43,029 nt of DNA, taken from positions 1-43,029 of the forward strand of contig NZ_QZWZ01000049.1 of NCBI RefSeq assembly GCF_003601975.1, in the 5' to 3' direction. Position numbers and translations under genes: made by a program. Positions 8,301-16,139 of this stretch are shown here, one piece after another. Within the stretch, counting starts at the first letter, position 1. Every line of letters begins with the position of its first letter. A model generated the notes under the pieces. That model made no database searches. It was not told the origin of the DNA and was given only the letters and a program-made list of their open reading frames with translations. This stretch comes from Mesorhizobium waimense. GTDB taxonomy: Bacteria; Pseudomonadota; Alphaproteobacteria; Rhizobiales; Rhizobiaceae.

Positions 8301-9491
8301 ATGAACAGGACGACGCACAGTACAAGCCGCTGGAGCCGCATTCGCTCCGGTTGCTTCGACGGTTCTGAGGATGTCTACGCGATCCATGCCGAGATGCGCC
8401 GCGACGCCCCGGTCTGGCAAGCTCCGTGGGGCGATATCTATGTTTCCCGCTACGACCTTGTCGCGGCATCCCTGGCGGACCGGCGCCTGTCGCATCTCCC
8501 ACCGGCTGACGCCAATGCCGTCGCGCCGGATTCGGCGCTGCGCAACTGGCTGATCTATCAGGAAGGTCATACCCACGCAGCCATACGGGCGGCCCTGCAG
8601 AAGCCGTTTGCCGGCAGGGGCCTGGCCGCCTTGCGGCCCTTCGTGGACGAGGCGGTCGAGCTGCTTTGCGCTGGCACGCCCGATGGCGATGTCGACGTCG
8701 TCGGCGCATTTGCCCGGGCTGTTCCCGAACGGATTATCGGGCGGCTGCTCGGCGTGCCGGTCGGCGATCTGCCCCAGTTGCGCGCCTGGTCGGCATCGAT
8801 ACGCGACCTCCTCGATGTCGGCTTCGACGACGCGTTCGACCGCAGGATCAACGCGGTCGACGAGATGTCGGCCTATTTCACCGGCCACGCCAGAGCGCTT
8901 CTCAAAGGCGGCGAATTGCCGATGTTGCTTTCGGGACTGCCGGGCCTCGTCGAAAAGATTGGCCTCGATGCTGCCGGCGCCAATCTTGCGCTGCTCGCCT
9001 TTTCCGGTCACGAGACGACGGTGCACCTGACCGGCAATTTGCTTTATCACCTGACCCGTGCACCGGACCAGTTCGCCAGGCTGCGCGCCGACCCCTCCCT
9101 TACGGTGAACGCTGTCGCGGAAGCGCTCAGGCTGGAAAGCCCGGTCCAGAAGATCTGCCGCTGGCCGACCGAGACGATTGACCTTGCCGGCCATGCGTTG
9201 CCAGAGGGCCGCCTTGTCGTCCTGCTCGTCGGGGCGGCCAACCGCGATGCCTCGCGATTTGCCGAGCCCGACAATTTCATCCTGAACCGGCCTCCGGAGC
9301 AGAATCTGGCTTTCGGACGTGGGCTCCATATCTGCATCGGACGCGCACTGGCGGAAATCGAGGCTCATTCCGTCCTGGCCGCCACGCTCAAACGCTGGTC
9401 CAGCATCGAGCCGGTGGAAGGCGGAGCGAGATGGCTGGACAATTCGTCGTTCCGAGGTCTCGAACGCCTCGTTCTGCGGCTCGCCGCCTGA
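8301..9491 (+). CDS. Cytochrome P450
   Basis: This is a soluble bacterial class I P450 of 396 aa. The I-helix oxygen-activation motif is FSGHETTVH, the K-helix ExxR is EALR, and the haem-binding loop FGRGLHICIG (338-347) has C345 as the proximal thiolate. Length and the absence of a membrane anchor are normal. It would need a ferredoxin and reductase from elsewhere, since none is encoded nearby. Its substrate is unknown. The neighbours (ATP-grasp ligase, GNAT-like protein, sulfotransferase) suggest a tailoring oxidation in a small biosynthetic pathway rather than catabolism. It converges with the GNAT-like gene, with 16 bp between stop codons. Confidence 0.93.
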   Translation: MNRTTHSTSRWSRIRSGCFDGSEDVYAIHAEMRRDAPVWQAPWGDIYVSRYDLVAASLADRRLSHLPPADANAVAPDSALRNWLIYQEGHTHAAIRAALQKPFAGRGLAALRPFVDEAVELLCAGTPDGDVDVVGAFARAVPERIIGRLLGVPVGDLPQLRAWSASIRDLLDVGFDDAFDRRINAVDEMSAYFTGHARALLKGGELPMLLSGLPGLVEKIGLDAAGANLALLAFSGHETTVHLTGNLLYHLTRAPDQFARLRADPSLTVNAVAEALRLESPVQKICRWPTETIDLAGHALPEGRLVVLLVGAANRDASRFAEPDNFILNRPPEQNLAFGRGLHICIGRALAEIEAHSVLAATLKRWSSIEPVEGGARWLDNSSFRGLERLVLRLAA

Positions 9492-9507
9492 CCGGACATG
9501 ATCGGAA

Positions 9508-10173
9508 CTACCAGCCATTCGCCATCCCTTCGGCGAAACTCGTCGCGCCGTAGCGCTTGAGATTTGGCAAGTCGAATTCTGCGATGCAGGCCAGTTCGAC
9601 CCCGCGATAATAGGACGGATTGGCCTTCAGGAAAAAATCGGCATGCCGGTTGTGCCGAGCCCTGTGCTCGGCGTCAGCCCATTGTTCACGCAAATGGCCC
9701 TGCGATTCGCCAAAGTCGATCAGCCCCGTTGCCGGATCGAAATGCTGGCCATAGCGGGCAGTGGCGATGCCGTCGCGGATGCGCAACAGGCCCGGCGCGG
9801 CGTCAGCGTCGGCGGCCGGGAAGTAGTCCCGAAAGAAATTGGGAAGGATCCGATAGGTCCTGTGCCCCTTGATGATGGGAAACCAGAACAGCTGGCCATT
9901 GCCTAGGCCTGCCTTGACGGCGCCGGCCGCCCGGAACCAGGCCTGCAGCAAGACGGGGTCGCCCCAGCGCGACGCGTCCAGAACCGTGTCGCCGGAGAAC
10001 AGATAGTTCACCTCGGTCCCGTCGACCTCCTGCCTGCCGACAAGAATCGTCGAGAAGCCGATGATCTCTCCAGTCCCGGATCGCACCAGCACGACGGCGT
10101 TTTTCTCGGCCAGATCGCGTTCGAAGCGATCTCGATCCGCGGCGTCGTAGTGACGCTCATAGAGCCGGAACAT
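9508..10173 (-). CDS. GNAT-like protein (possible acyltransferase) next to the P450
   Basis: The protein is 221 aa from ATG 10173. The frame stays open about 40 codons upstream, to just past the sulfotransferase stop, but contains no ATG, GTG or TTG there. The N-terminal half (RDLAEKNAVVLVRSGTGEIIGFSTILV) has the strand-turn-strand look of a GNAT domain. The middle is rich in aromatic residues (GQLFWFPIIKGHRTYRILP). The C-terminal region does not match a motif I know, and a clear acetyl-CoA loop is not visible. It is downstream of the sulfotransferase on the same strand (126 bp gap) and probably cotranscribed. Acyltransferase function is an inference from fold resemblance. Confidence 0.55.
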   Translation of the reverse strand: MFRLYERHYDAADRDRFERDLAEKNAVVLVRSGTGEIIGFSTILVGRQEVDGTEVNYLFSGDTVLDASRWGDPVLLQAWFRAAGAVKAGLGNGQLFWFPIIKGHRTYRILPNFFRDYFPAADADAAPGLLRIRDGIATARYGQHFDPATGLIDFGESQGHLREQWADAEHRARHNRHADFFLKANPSYYRGVELACIAEFDLPNLKRYGATSFAEGMANGW

Positions 10174-10299
10174 TTCGTCCCGGCATCGTGAATCGAGATC
10201 GGCGGCGGCAATCGTTCCTGCCGTTATCGAACCGGGATCATGCGCCGAATTGCCTCTCGCGAGGCGGGCGGCCTGTATTGGTTTTATCGTGTCGATTGC

Positions 10300-11166
10300 T
10301 CAAATCTCCATCGTGCGGCTCGAATAGCCGAAGGCACGCCGCAGCATGCGGCATCGCCAGTCCACGCTGTAGATCTCCGACGTCCTGAGCATGGATCGGT
10401 AGCTGCCGACGCTTCGCGCCGAAACCGGCGCTTCCGACAGGTCTGTGCGGTAGGAGCGCCAGTAGCGGTGGGTCAGAAGCTCGGCGATGCTCGTGCGCGT
10501 GACGGGATCGGCCGGCAAAATCCCGGAGCCGGGCCGCAAGCCGAAACGGTCCCAGACCTGGCGCAGGGCGGCCGCGGGGTCGGCGACCGCGTCTTCATAG
10601 CGCACAAAGACAATGCGGTCGCGAAACTGCTCGTCCATGCGCCGTTTTCTCAAGGCCGTGAGGTAGGCTCGATTGTAGGTCTTGCATAAACGGGCGACGT
10701 CGCGCTTGGCGGTCAGCGCGCCGTGCCGTATCCCCAGCCGCGTCTGTTTGGCACCGACGTTGAGGATCGACGTGATCGTATCCTTGGGCTCGCGAACGGA
10801 AATCGCGAAATTCGCGTCCGGCAAAAGGTCGGCGACCAGCGGCAGCATCCCTGCGATCTCAACGGTCCGCAGGACGAGGCAGTTCGGCTTTCCGGAATGG
10901 ACCCAGGCGTCGTGGAGGCGTGCCTCGACAAACTGGCGCGTCTTCTGCACGAACTCCTCGCGCGACAAAAAGTAGTCCGTCGCAAAGGCACTCTCTTCGC
11001 CGCCGTAGCGTCTTACCAGCTGCAGAAAATCCGCAATAAATCGCGCCGGGCTGAGCCGCTCGCCAGTATCGGGCGACGTGGAAACCAGCCTGTGAAGCAG
11101 CGAAGTCCCGCTTCTCATGCAGCCGGTAACCAGGATCAGCTTGAACGGAAGGGAGCAATGACTCAT
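10300..11166 (-). CDS. Sulfotransferase family protein
   Basis: This 288-aa protein would transfer sulfate from PAPS to an unknown acceptor. The N-terminal 5'-phosphosulfate loop is LVTGCMRSGTSLLHRLV (R18-S19-G20-T21). A 3'-phosphate-binding segment is plausible around NFAISVREPKDTITSIL, where FxxxRxPxDxxxS is the family pattern. VFVRYEDAVADPAAALRQVWDRFGL is the usual later helix. There is no signal peptide or TM anchor, so it is cytoplasmic. It is probably first in an operon with the GNAT-like gene. Rhizobial sulfotransferases modify Nod factors, LPS or capsule, but the acceptor here is not indicated. Confidence 0.85.
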   Translation of the reverse strand: MSHCSLPFKLILVTGCMRSGTSLLHRLVSTSPDTGERLSPARFIADFLQLVRRYGGEESAFATDYFLSREEFVQKTRQFVEARLHDAWVHSGKPNCLVLRTVEIAGMLPLVADLLPDANFAISVREPKDTITSILNVGAKQTRLGIRHGALTAKRDVARLCKTYNRAYLTALRKRRMDEQFRDRIVFVRYEDAVADPAAALRQVWDRFGLRPGSGILPADPVTRTSIAELLTHRYWRSYRTDLSEAPVSARSVGSYRSMLRTSEIYSVDWRCRMLRRAFGYSSRTMEI

Positions 11167-11474
11167 GCGCCGATACTAAGCATGAGTTTGTTTGCGGCAA
11201 ACCTAAATTAGCGGCCTGGCATAGTGCGGGCCGAACAGGTCACCGCCGATCGCTTGGCCGCGCCTGGAGACATCTCCGCTGACCGCACGATATCCGACTT
11301 AGCCCATTTCGATACCCCACATGGCGGTAGTGCGGGGGCAGGCGTCCGGCTATCGCAAAATTCTTGACTCAGTCTGTCGTCTTAAATGTTGACTATTAAT
11401 GTCATGTTTCATAGTCAACAGGCTATCGGCAGCGGCATCGGAATTTGAAATCGGTGGAGAGGAGAGCAAGGATC
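11167..11474. other. Intergenic region between sulfotransferase and siderophore operon
   Basis: This holds no gene. It should carry the promoters of two divergent units. The right half is AT-richer than its surroundings and contains the palindrome described separately. No convincing -35/-10 pair could be fixed. Confidence 0.5.
11387..11420. promoter_or_regulatory. 34-bp palindrome, likely iron-responsive operator
   Basis: Perfect 10-bp arms TGTTGACTAT (11387-11396) and ATAGTCAACA (11411-11420) flank a 14-base spacer. Inside, TGA-N9-TCA (11390-11404) fits the iron-responsive operator consensus reported for RirA in rhizobia. It lies 55 bp before the small upstream ORF and 99 bp before the fhuD-like gene. 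Both RirA binding to the inner motif and binding of another dimeric regulator to the long arms are possible; the sequence alone does not decide. Confidence 0.6.
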
Positions 11475-11519
11475 GTGCCCAGAGATTATGATCCGGCGGC
11501 GTTCGGTGTCAGGCGCTGA
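11475..11519 (+). CDS. 14-codon upstream ORF overlapping the fhuD-like start
   Basis: GTG at 11475 opens VPRDYDPAAFGVRR and stops with TGA at 11517-11519, sharing its last base with the ATG of the next gene (TGATG). A purine-rich stretch (GGAGAGGAGAGCAAGGA) lies just upstream, whereas the downstream ATG has almost no ribosome site of its own. This fits a translated leader that feeds ribosomes to the transporter gene by termination-reinitiation. Alternatively it is the tail of a lost upstream gene. I do not recognise the peptide. Confidence 0.45.
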   Translation: MPRDYDPAAFGVRR

Positions 11520-12430
11520 TGGCGGCGATTGAGCCTCAGCTGCAGCACTCGCGCAGTTGGATCACCCGGCGCGGCGCGCTTGGTCTCTTCACTCTGCCCT
11601 TCGCCGGGCCCTCGATGGCCGCGGCGAACACGCTGCGCATCGTCTCACTGGACGCCGGGCTGACCGAGACCTTGCTGATGCTCGGCGTCCGGCCGGTCGC
11701 CATTGCCGACCGCGAAGTCTGGGAGAAATGGGTGGTCGAGCCACCGCTGCCGCCGGAGATCGCCGATGTCGGCACGCTGCTCGAGCCCAACCTCGAATTC
11801 CTGCAGCAATTGCGCCCGGACATCATCCTGGCCATCCCCTATCTGGACGGCATCAAGCCGCTGCTCGAACGCGTCGCGCCAGTCACGACCATCGGCATCT
11901 ACACCGAGGAAGGCCGGCCCTATCAGCTTGCCGTCGAGGCGACCCGGCAGCTGGCAAGACTGGTCGGCAAGGAGGAACAAGGCGAGGCGCTGATTGCCGC
12001 GACGGAGGCCGGGTTCTCGGAAATCCGGCAGCAGTTGGCGCCATTGTCGGCGCGGCCGCTCTACATCGTCAACTTCATGGATCCGCGCAATGTGCGTGTC
12101 TACGGCCGGCAGAGCCTGTTCCAGGATGTGTTCGACCGCATCGGCATCCGCAACGCCTGGACCGGCGACACCAACTATTGGGGCTTTGCCACGCTCGGTC
12201 TGGAGGGGCTTGCGACGGCGAGCGATGCGCGGCTGGCCTATATGGAGCCCTTGCCCGAGGGCGCCGGCGGCACACTGACCGAAAGCCCGGTCTGGAACGC
12301 CATGCCCTTCGTGCGCAATCGCTCGATCATGCGCCTGCCGGCCGTGCTGATGTTCGGCGCGCTGCCGTCCGCGGCCCGCTTCGCGCGCGAGCTGGCCAAG
12401 GCGATGACCGGAGATAATTCTCATGGCTGA
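11519..12430 (+). CDS. FhuD-like iron-siderophore substrate-binding protein
   Basis: This 303-aa periplasmic protein delivers ferric hydroxamate siderophore to FhuB. The N-terminus TRRGALGLFTLPFAGPSMAAA looks like a twin-arginine export signal (R17-R18), as in some other FhuD-type proteins. The mature part begins TLRIVSLDAGLTETLLMLGVRPVAIAD, the standard opening of the TroA/FepB/BtuF class III fold. It also has DVGTLLEPNLEFLQQLRPDIIL, the long connecting helix region and a C-terminal SPVWNAMPFVRNRSIMRLP typical of FhuD. Its end overlaps fhuB by 8 bp. The siderophore specificity cannot be inferred. Confidence 0.88.
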   Translation: MAAIEPQLQHSRSWITRRGALGLFTLPFAGPSMAAANTLRIVSLDAGLTETLLMLGVRPVAIADREVWEKWVVEPPLPPEIADVGTLLEPNLEFLQQLRPDIILAIPYLDGIKPLLERVAPVTTIGIYTEEGRPYQLAVEATRQLARLVGKEEQGEALIAATEAGFSEIRQQLAPLSARPLYIVNFMDPRNVRVYGRQSLFQDVFDRIGIRNAWTGDTNYWGFATLGLEGLATASDARLAYMEPLPEGAGGTLTESPVWNAMPFVRNRSIMRLPAVLMFGALPSAARFARELAKAMTGDNSHG

Positions 12431-14462
12431 CGACACTGCCGCCCTGGGTGGCAGGCACGCCGGCCGGGCCTGGCCGCCCCGCCTTTCCGCCCGCCTGCCG
12501 CTCGGCGCCATCCTGCTCTGCGTGGTGCTCTCGGCCGCGGCGATCGCCGCCACGCTCTCCAATCTTGCCGTGCAATTGCCGCCGGCGCTCTGGCTCGATG
12601 CGCTCGGCCCGCCTGATGTCGCGGATATGCGGCTGGTGCTCGTCCACTATGCCTTCCTGCCCCGGCTGGCCGTCAGCCTGCTCTGTGGCGCCGCACTCGG
12701 GCTCGCTGGAGCGGTTCTGCAGCAGGTGTTGCGCAACCCTTTGGCCTCGCCGGAAACAGTCGGCGTCTCGGCCGGCGCCCATCTGGCGCTGGCGCTGGCG
12801 ACGCTTGCCGCGCCGTCCTTGCTCGCCTTCGGCCGCGAATGGGTGGCGCTGGCCGGCGCTTTCGTGGCGATAGTCGCGGTTGTCGCTCTGTCCTGGCACA
12901 AGCGCCTGTCGCCGCTCTCCGTCGTGCTCGCCGGCCTCGTCGTCAGCCTCTATGCCGGCGCCATAGGCGCTGCCCTCATCGTGCTGCGCCACGAATGGCT
13001 GGCCAGCCTGTTCATCTGGGGCGCCGGCTCGCTCGGCCAGCAGGACTGGACGACGACGCTCTGGCTGCTGCCGCGCCTTGCTGCCGCCGCCGTCGCCATC
13101 GGCCTCATGGTCCGTCCGCTGACCTTGCTCGGCCTTGAAGACGAAGGCGCCCGCAGCCTTGGCCTGCCGCTCGGCGTCTACCGTGTCGCCGGGCTCGGCG
13201 CGGCGGTGGCGCTTATTGCTTTCGTCGTTGCCGCCGTCGGCGTCATCGGCTTCGTCGGCCTGGCCGCCGCCACGCTCGCCCGCATCGGCGGCGCGCGGCG
13301 CCTTGGCCAGCGCCTGCTCATGGCACCGCTCGTCGGCGCGGTTCTGCTCTGGGCCGCCGACCAGGCGGTGCAACTGGCGACCGGGCCGCAGGGCGACCTG
13401 CTGCCGACCGGCGCCATCACAGCACTTCTCGGCGCACCGCTTCTGCTGTGGCTGCTGCCACGCCTTGCCCTGGCCTCGGAAGCCCCGGCGCTGACCGCCG
13501 AGCATCTGCCCCGAAGCCACCGGCCCGGCCTGGTGCTGGCGGCGCTCGGCCTGTCCTTGGTTGTACTGGTCGGGCTCGCTTTGCTGCTGGGGCCGGGGCC
13601 GCATGGCTGGAGTTTTGCTGTAGGCGATCAACTGCAACCCTTGCTGTCGTGGCGCTGGCCGCGCGTCACGGCAGCACTTGCCGCCGGCGCCATGCTGGCG
13701 CTGGCCGGGCTGATGATGCAGCGCCTGACCGGCAATCCGATGGCCAGCCCCGAAGTGCTCGGCATCAGCGCCGGGGCAGCACTCGGCATGGTGCTGGCGC
13801 TGTTTTTGGCCTCCGATCCCGGCCACCCTGTCCAGACCGCCGCCGCCACCGCCGGCGCCTTCGCTACCTTGCTGGTTACGCTGACGCTCGGCCGCCGCGC
13901 CGCCTATGCGCCCGAGCGGCTGCTACTCGCCGGTGTCGCGCTGACGGCGCTGTTCGACGCGCTGATCCTGGTGCTGACCGCCACCGGCGATCCGCGCGCC
14001 ATGCTGCTGCTCAACTGGCTGACCGGCTCGACCTATGGCGTCGATGTGGGTTCGGCGCTGCTGACCACGGCCATCGCGCTTTGCCTGTTCCTGCTCACGC
14101 CTGCTTTCATCCGCTGGCTGGACATGCTGCCGCTCGGCGCGCCTGCCGTTCAGAGCCTTGGCATCGACCTGCGCAAGACGCGGCTGCTGGTGCTGCTGAT
14201 GGTCGCCGTACTCACTGCCGCCTCGACCCTGATCGTCGGCCCGCTGACCTTCATCGGCCTGATGGCGCCGCATCTCGCCCGCCGACTTGGGCTGGCGCGC
14301 GCGCTGCCCCAGGCCCTGGGGGCGGTGCTGGCAGGCGCCCTGATCATGGTGGCCGCCGACTGGATCGGCCGCACCGCCATCTTCCCGCGCCAGATCCCGG
14401 CCGGCCTCGTCGCCACGCTGATCGGCGGCCCGGTGCTGATGTGGCTGCTGCGCCGCCGCTGA
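12423..14462 (+). CDS. fhuB: Iron(III)-hydroxamate ABC transporter permease FhuB, double length
   Basis: This 679-aa inner-membrane permease consists of two fused FecCD-type halves of about 330 aa, each with around ten TM helices. The internal duplication is visible in paired motifs: GAVLQQVLRNPLASPETVGVSAGAHL in half 1 and LAGLMMQRLTGNPMASPEVLGISAGAAL in half 2. EAA-like ATPase contacts follow (IGFVGLAAATLARIGG and FIGLMAPHLARRLG). A double-length permease is specific to FhuB among iron-siderophore transporters. A GGAG inside the fhuD-like gene precedes its ATG. No FhuC ATPase or FhuA receptor gene is present in this window. Confidence 0.95.
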   Translation: MADDTAALGGRHAGRAWPPRLSARLPLGAILLCVVLSAAAIAATLSNLAVQLPPALWLDALGPPDVADMRLVLVHYAFLPRLAVSLLCGAALGLAGAVLQQVLRNPLASPETVGVSAGAHLALALATLAAPSLLAFGREWVALAGAFVAIVAVVALSWHKRLSPLSVVLAGLVVSLYAGAIGAALIVLRHEWLASLFIWGAGSLGQQDWTTTLWLLPRLAAAAVAIGLMVRPLTLLGLEDEGARSLGLPLGVYRVAGLGAAVALIAFVVAAVGVIGFVGLAAATLARIGGARRLGQRLLMAPLVGAVLLWAADQAVQLATGPQGDLLPTGAITALLGAPLLLWLLPRLALASEAPALTAEHLPRSHRPGLVLAALGLSLVVLVGLALLLGPGPHGWSFAVGDQLQPLLSWRWPRVTAALAAGAMLALAGLMMQRLTGNPMASPEVLGISAGAALGMVLALFLASDPGHPVQTAAATAGAFATLLVTLTLGRRAAYAPERLLLAGVALTALFDALILVLTATGDPRAMLLLNWLTGSTYGVDVGSALLTTAIALCLFLLTPAFIRWLDMLPLGAPAVQSLGIDLRKTRLLVLLMVAVLTAASTLIVGPLTFIGLMAPHLARRLGLARALPQALGAVLAGALIMVAADWIGRTAIFPRQIPAGLVATLIGGPVLMWLLRRR

Positions 14463-14486
14463 CTTTTTTGCTCCCGGGAGATCTCC

Positions 14487-15374
14487 ATGTTCCAGTCGAT
14501 CGCCACGCCAGCCCTGATTGCCAACACCACGGTCCACGATTTCGTTCCCACCGCAGGCGGCGAGCCTTGGCGGGTGTTCATCCATGTGCCGCCGGGAGAG
14601 GCACCCGAGGCCGGCTGGCCAGTCCTCTACATGACCGACGGCAACGCCGTCATCGGCACCGCCGTCGATGCCATGCGCGCGCAATCGGGCTACCCCTCGG
14701 GCACCAATGTCGAAGACGGCGTCATCGTCGCCATCGGCTATCCCGTCGCCGGCGCCTATGATCCGCTGCGGCGCTCCTAGGATCTTGGCCCGCCGCCCGG
14801 CAAGACCTATCCGCCTTTCCACCAAGGCGGCCCCGAAGTGCGGACCGGCGGCGCGGAAAAATTCCTCGCCTTCATCGAGGATGAGCTGAAGCCGTTCGTG
14901 GTCAGCCGCGCCAGGATCGACACTGGCAGGCAGGCGCTTTACGGACACTCCTTCGGTGGCCTGTTCGCGCTCTACGCCCTGTTCACCCGCCCGCACGCCT
15001 TCAGCACCTGGATTGCGGCGAGCCCGGCGATCTACTGGGAAGACCGCGCCATCGACCGGGTTCTCGAGCCGTTCGAAGCCGCCGTGTCGGACGGGCTGAG
15101 CGCGCAAGTGATCCTGTCGGCTGGCGAATACGAGTCCCAAAAACTGGCGCCGTTCCAGATCGGCGCCGCCGACGAGCAAAAGCGCCTGGAGCAGAAGAAG
15201 GTGACGCGCACCGACGAATTCGCGCGCGCAATGGCCGAGCGCCTCGATGCCATACCCGGCGTCGCCGCCAGCTTCGAACTCCATGCCGGCGAAAACCACA
15301 TGTCGATCCTGCCGGCGACGGTCAACCGGGCGGTGCAGGCGGCGTTTGCGGTGCAGCGGGGAGGTGGCCGCTAG
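14487..15374 (+). pseudogene. Siderophore-esterase-like alpha/beta hydrolase broken by an in-frame amber codon
   Basis: One reading frame of 296 codons is interrupted only by TAG at 14778-14780. Codons before it end DPLRRS and those after it continue DLGPPPGKTYPPF in the same frame, with no indel. The upstream piece starts MFQSIATPALIA after GGGAGATCTCC. The downstream piece has the nucleophile elbow YGHSFGGLFALYAL and a plausible catalytic histidine in HAGENHMSILP. The family (IroE/Fes-like esterases) hydrolyses siderophores in the cell or periplasm, fitting its place after fhuB. Without readthrough the product lacks the catalytic serine. A Trp or Tyr codon mutated to TAG, or a sequencing error, would explain it. 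Confidence 0.8.
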
Positions 15375-15497
15375 AGTATTCCAGGAAAAGTGTGAAACGG
15401 GTTTCCGTCCGGAATTGCGTAAAAACATAGAACTAGAGCAATTCCAGGAAAAGTGTGTAGCGGTTTTCCGTCCGGAATTGCGCAAAAACATAGAACT
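15373..15497. repeat. Two tandem copies of a ~62-bp rhizobial intergenic repeat
   Basis: Copy 1 (15373-15434) and copy 2 (15435-15497) share the core TTCCAGGAAAAGTGTG, then TTTCCGTCCGGAATTGCG and AAAAACATAGAACT, with a handful of substitutions and one indel. Each copy contains the palindrome TTCCGTCCGGAA. The esterase stop codon TAG lies inside copy 1. Similar elements are scattered through Mesorhizobium and Rhizobium intergenic regions (RIME-like), from memory of the family. Confidence 0.85.
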
Positions 15498-15499
15498 GG

Positions 15500-15536
15500 A
15501 GCAGTTCAACGATTCAATCAATTGTTGAATTGCTCT
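15500..15536. repeat. Hairpin closing the tandem repeat
   Basis: GAGCAGTTCAAC pairs with GTTGAATTGCTC across 13 bases with a single mismatch. The 5' arm continues the repeat unit (the next unit would begin GGAGCA), so this is probably the end of the repeat element. It may act as a transcription stop for the esterase operon, although no T-run follows. Confidence 0.65.
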
Positions 15537-15589
15537 AGCGGCCCGACCACGGCCCCTGGCTCGCGGCGTTTTGCAGCACGCCGCGATTG

Positions 15590-16030
15590 CTAGCCGCCGC
15601 GAGCCGGTGGCAGTTCGAACAGCGTAGCGCCATTCTCCTGACCGCGTTCGACATAGCCGATGATCCGGAACCATTTGGCGACGTCGGCTCTCTGCAGCCA
15701 GCTGCGCGAGCGAATGGGGAGGTTGCCGGCCAGCGCCTGGATATGGCGAATGTGCCGCTTGCAGAAGCGGATGGTGGCGGCGCTGAAGAAACCTTCCTGC
15801 GCGGCAAACAGCGTATCGGCAGCGTCGCTATGTTCGTGCCAGGCGATGATCGCCACCGTCTTTTCGCCCTCGACAAGGGCATGGGCACGGCCTTCCTTCA
15901 AATTCATCATCAGATTGTCGTAGGCGACCTTGCTGTCCTTGCCGGCCGCCACATACTCGTCCGAAATCCGCTTGGACAGACCCCGGAAAACACCCTCGAG
16001 ATCGCCGACCGTAGCTGCGCGTGCTCTCAT
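15590..16030 (-). CDS. Hypothetical protein, 146 aa, weakly GNAT-like
   Basis: The frame opens MRARAATVGDLEGVFRGLS after a strong AGGAGGAG ribosome site, which supports it as a real gene. The beginning resembles the opening strand and helix of GNAT proteins, and HALVEGEKTVAIIAWHEH could be the central hairpin. A clear acetyl-CoA loop is not seen, and the end (ENGATLFELPPARGG) is not diagnostic. It sits between the broken esterase gene and the decayed second copy of that gene's 3' part, on the opposite strand. I do not recognise a named family. Confidence 0.6.
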   Translation of the reverse strand: MRARAATVGDLEGVFRGLSKRISDEYVAAGKDSKVAYDNLMMNLKEGRAHALVEGEKTVAIIAWHEHSDAADTLFAAQEGFFSAATIRFCKRHIRHIQALAGNLPIRSRSWLQRADVAKWFRIIGYVERGQENGATLFELPPARGG

Positions 16031-16139
16031 TTCTCCTCCTGCAGCCCCGGCAGGCAGTTTGCCCTAGGAATAGGGGATCACCAAGCAAATCAAATCCGCC
16101 AATCGGCCGATGCGAGCAAAGGCGTTTCGCTTGGCGAGG

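Noticed and set aside
15373..15497. Direct repeats considered as a CRISPR array
   Set aside because: Units are adjacent without spacers and there are no cas genes.
13923..15674. A 583-codon minus frame across fhuB and the esterase
   Set aside because: Arg/Gln/His-rich shadow typical of high-GC DNA; the plus strand encodes recognisable proteins throughout.
15590..16030. Identification as a phage internal virion-type acyltransferase
   Set aside because: Only a vague resemblance at the N-terminus and no other phage genes nearby.
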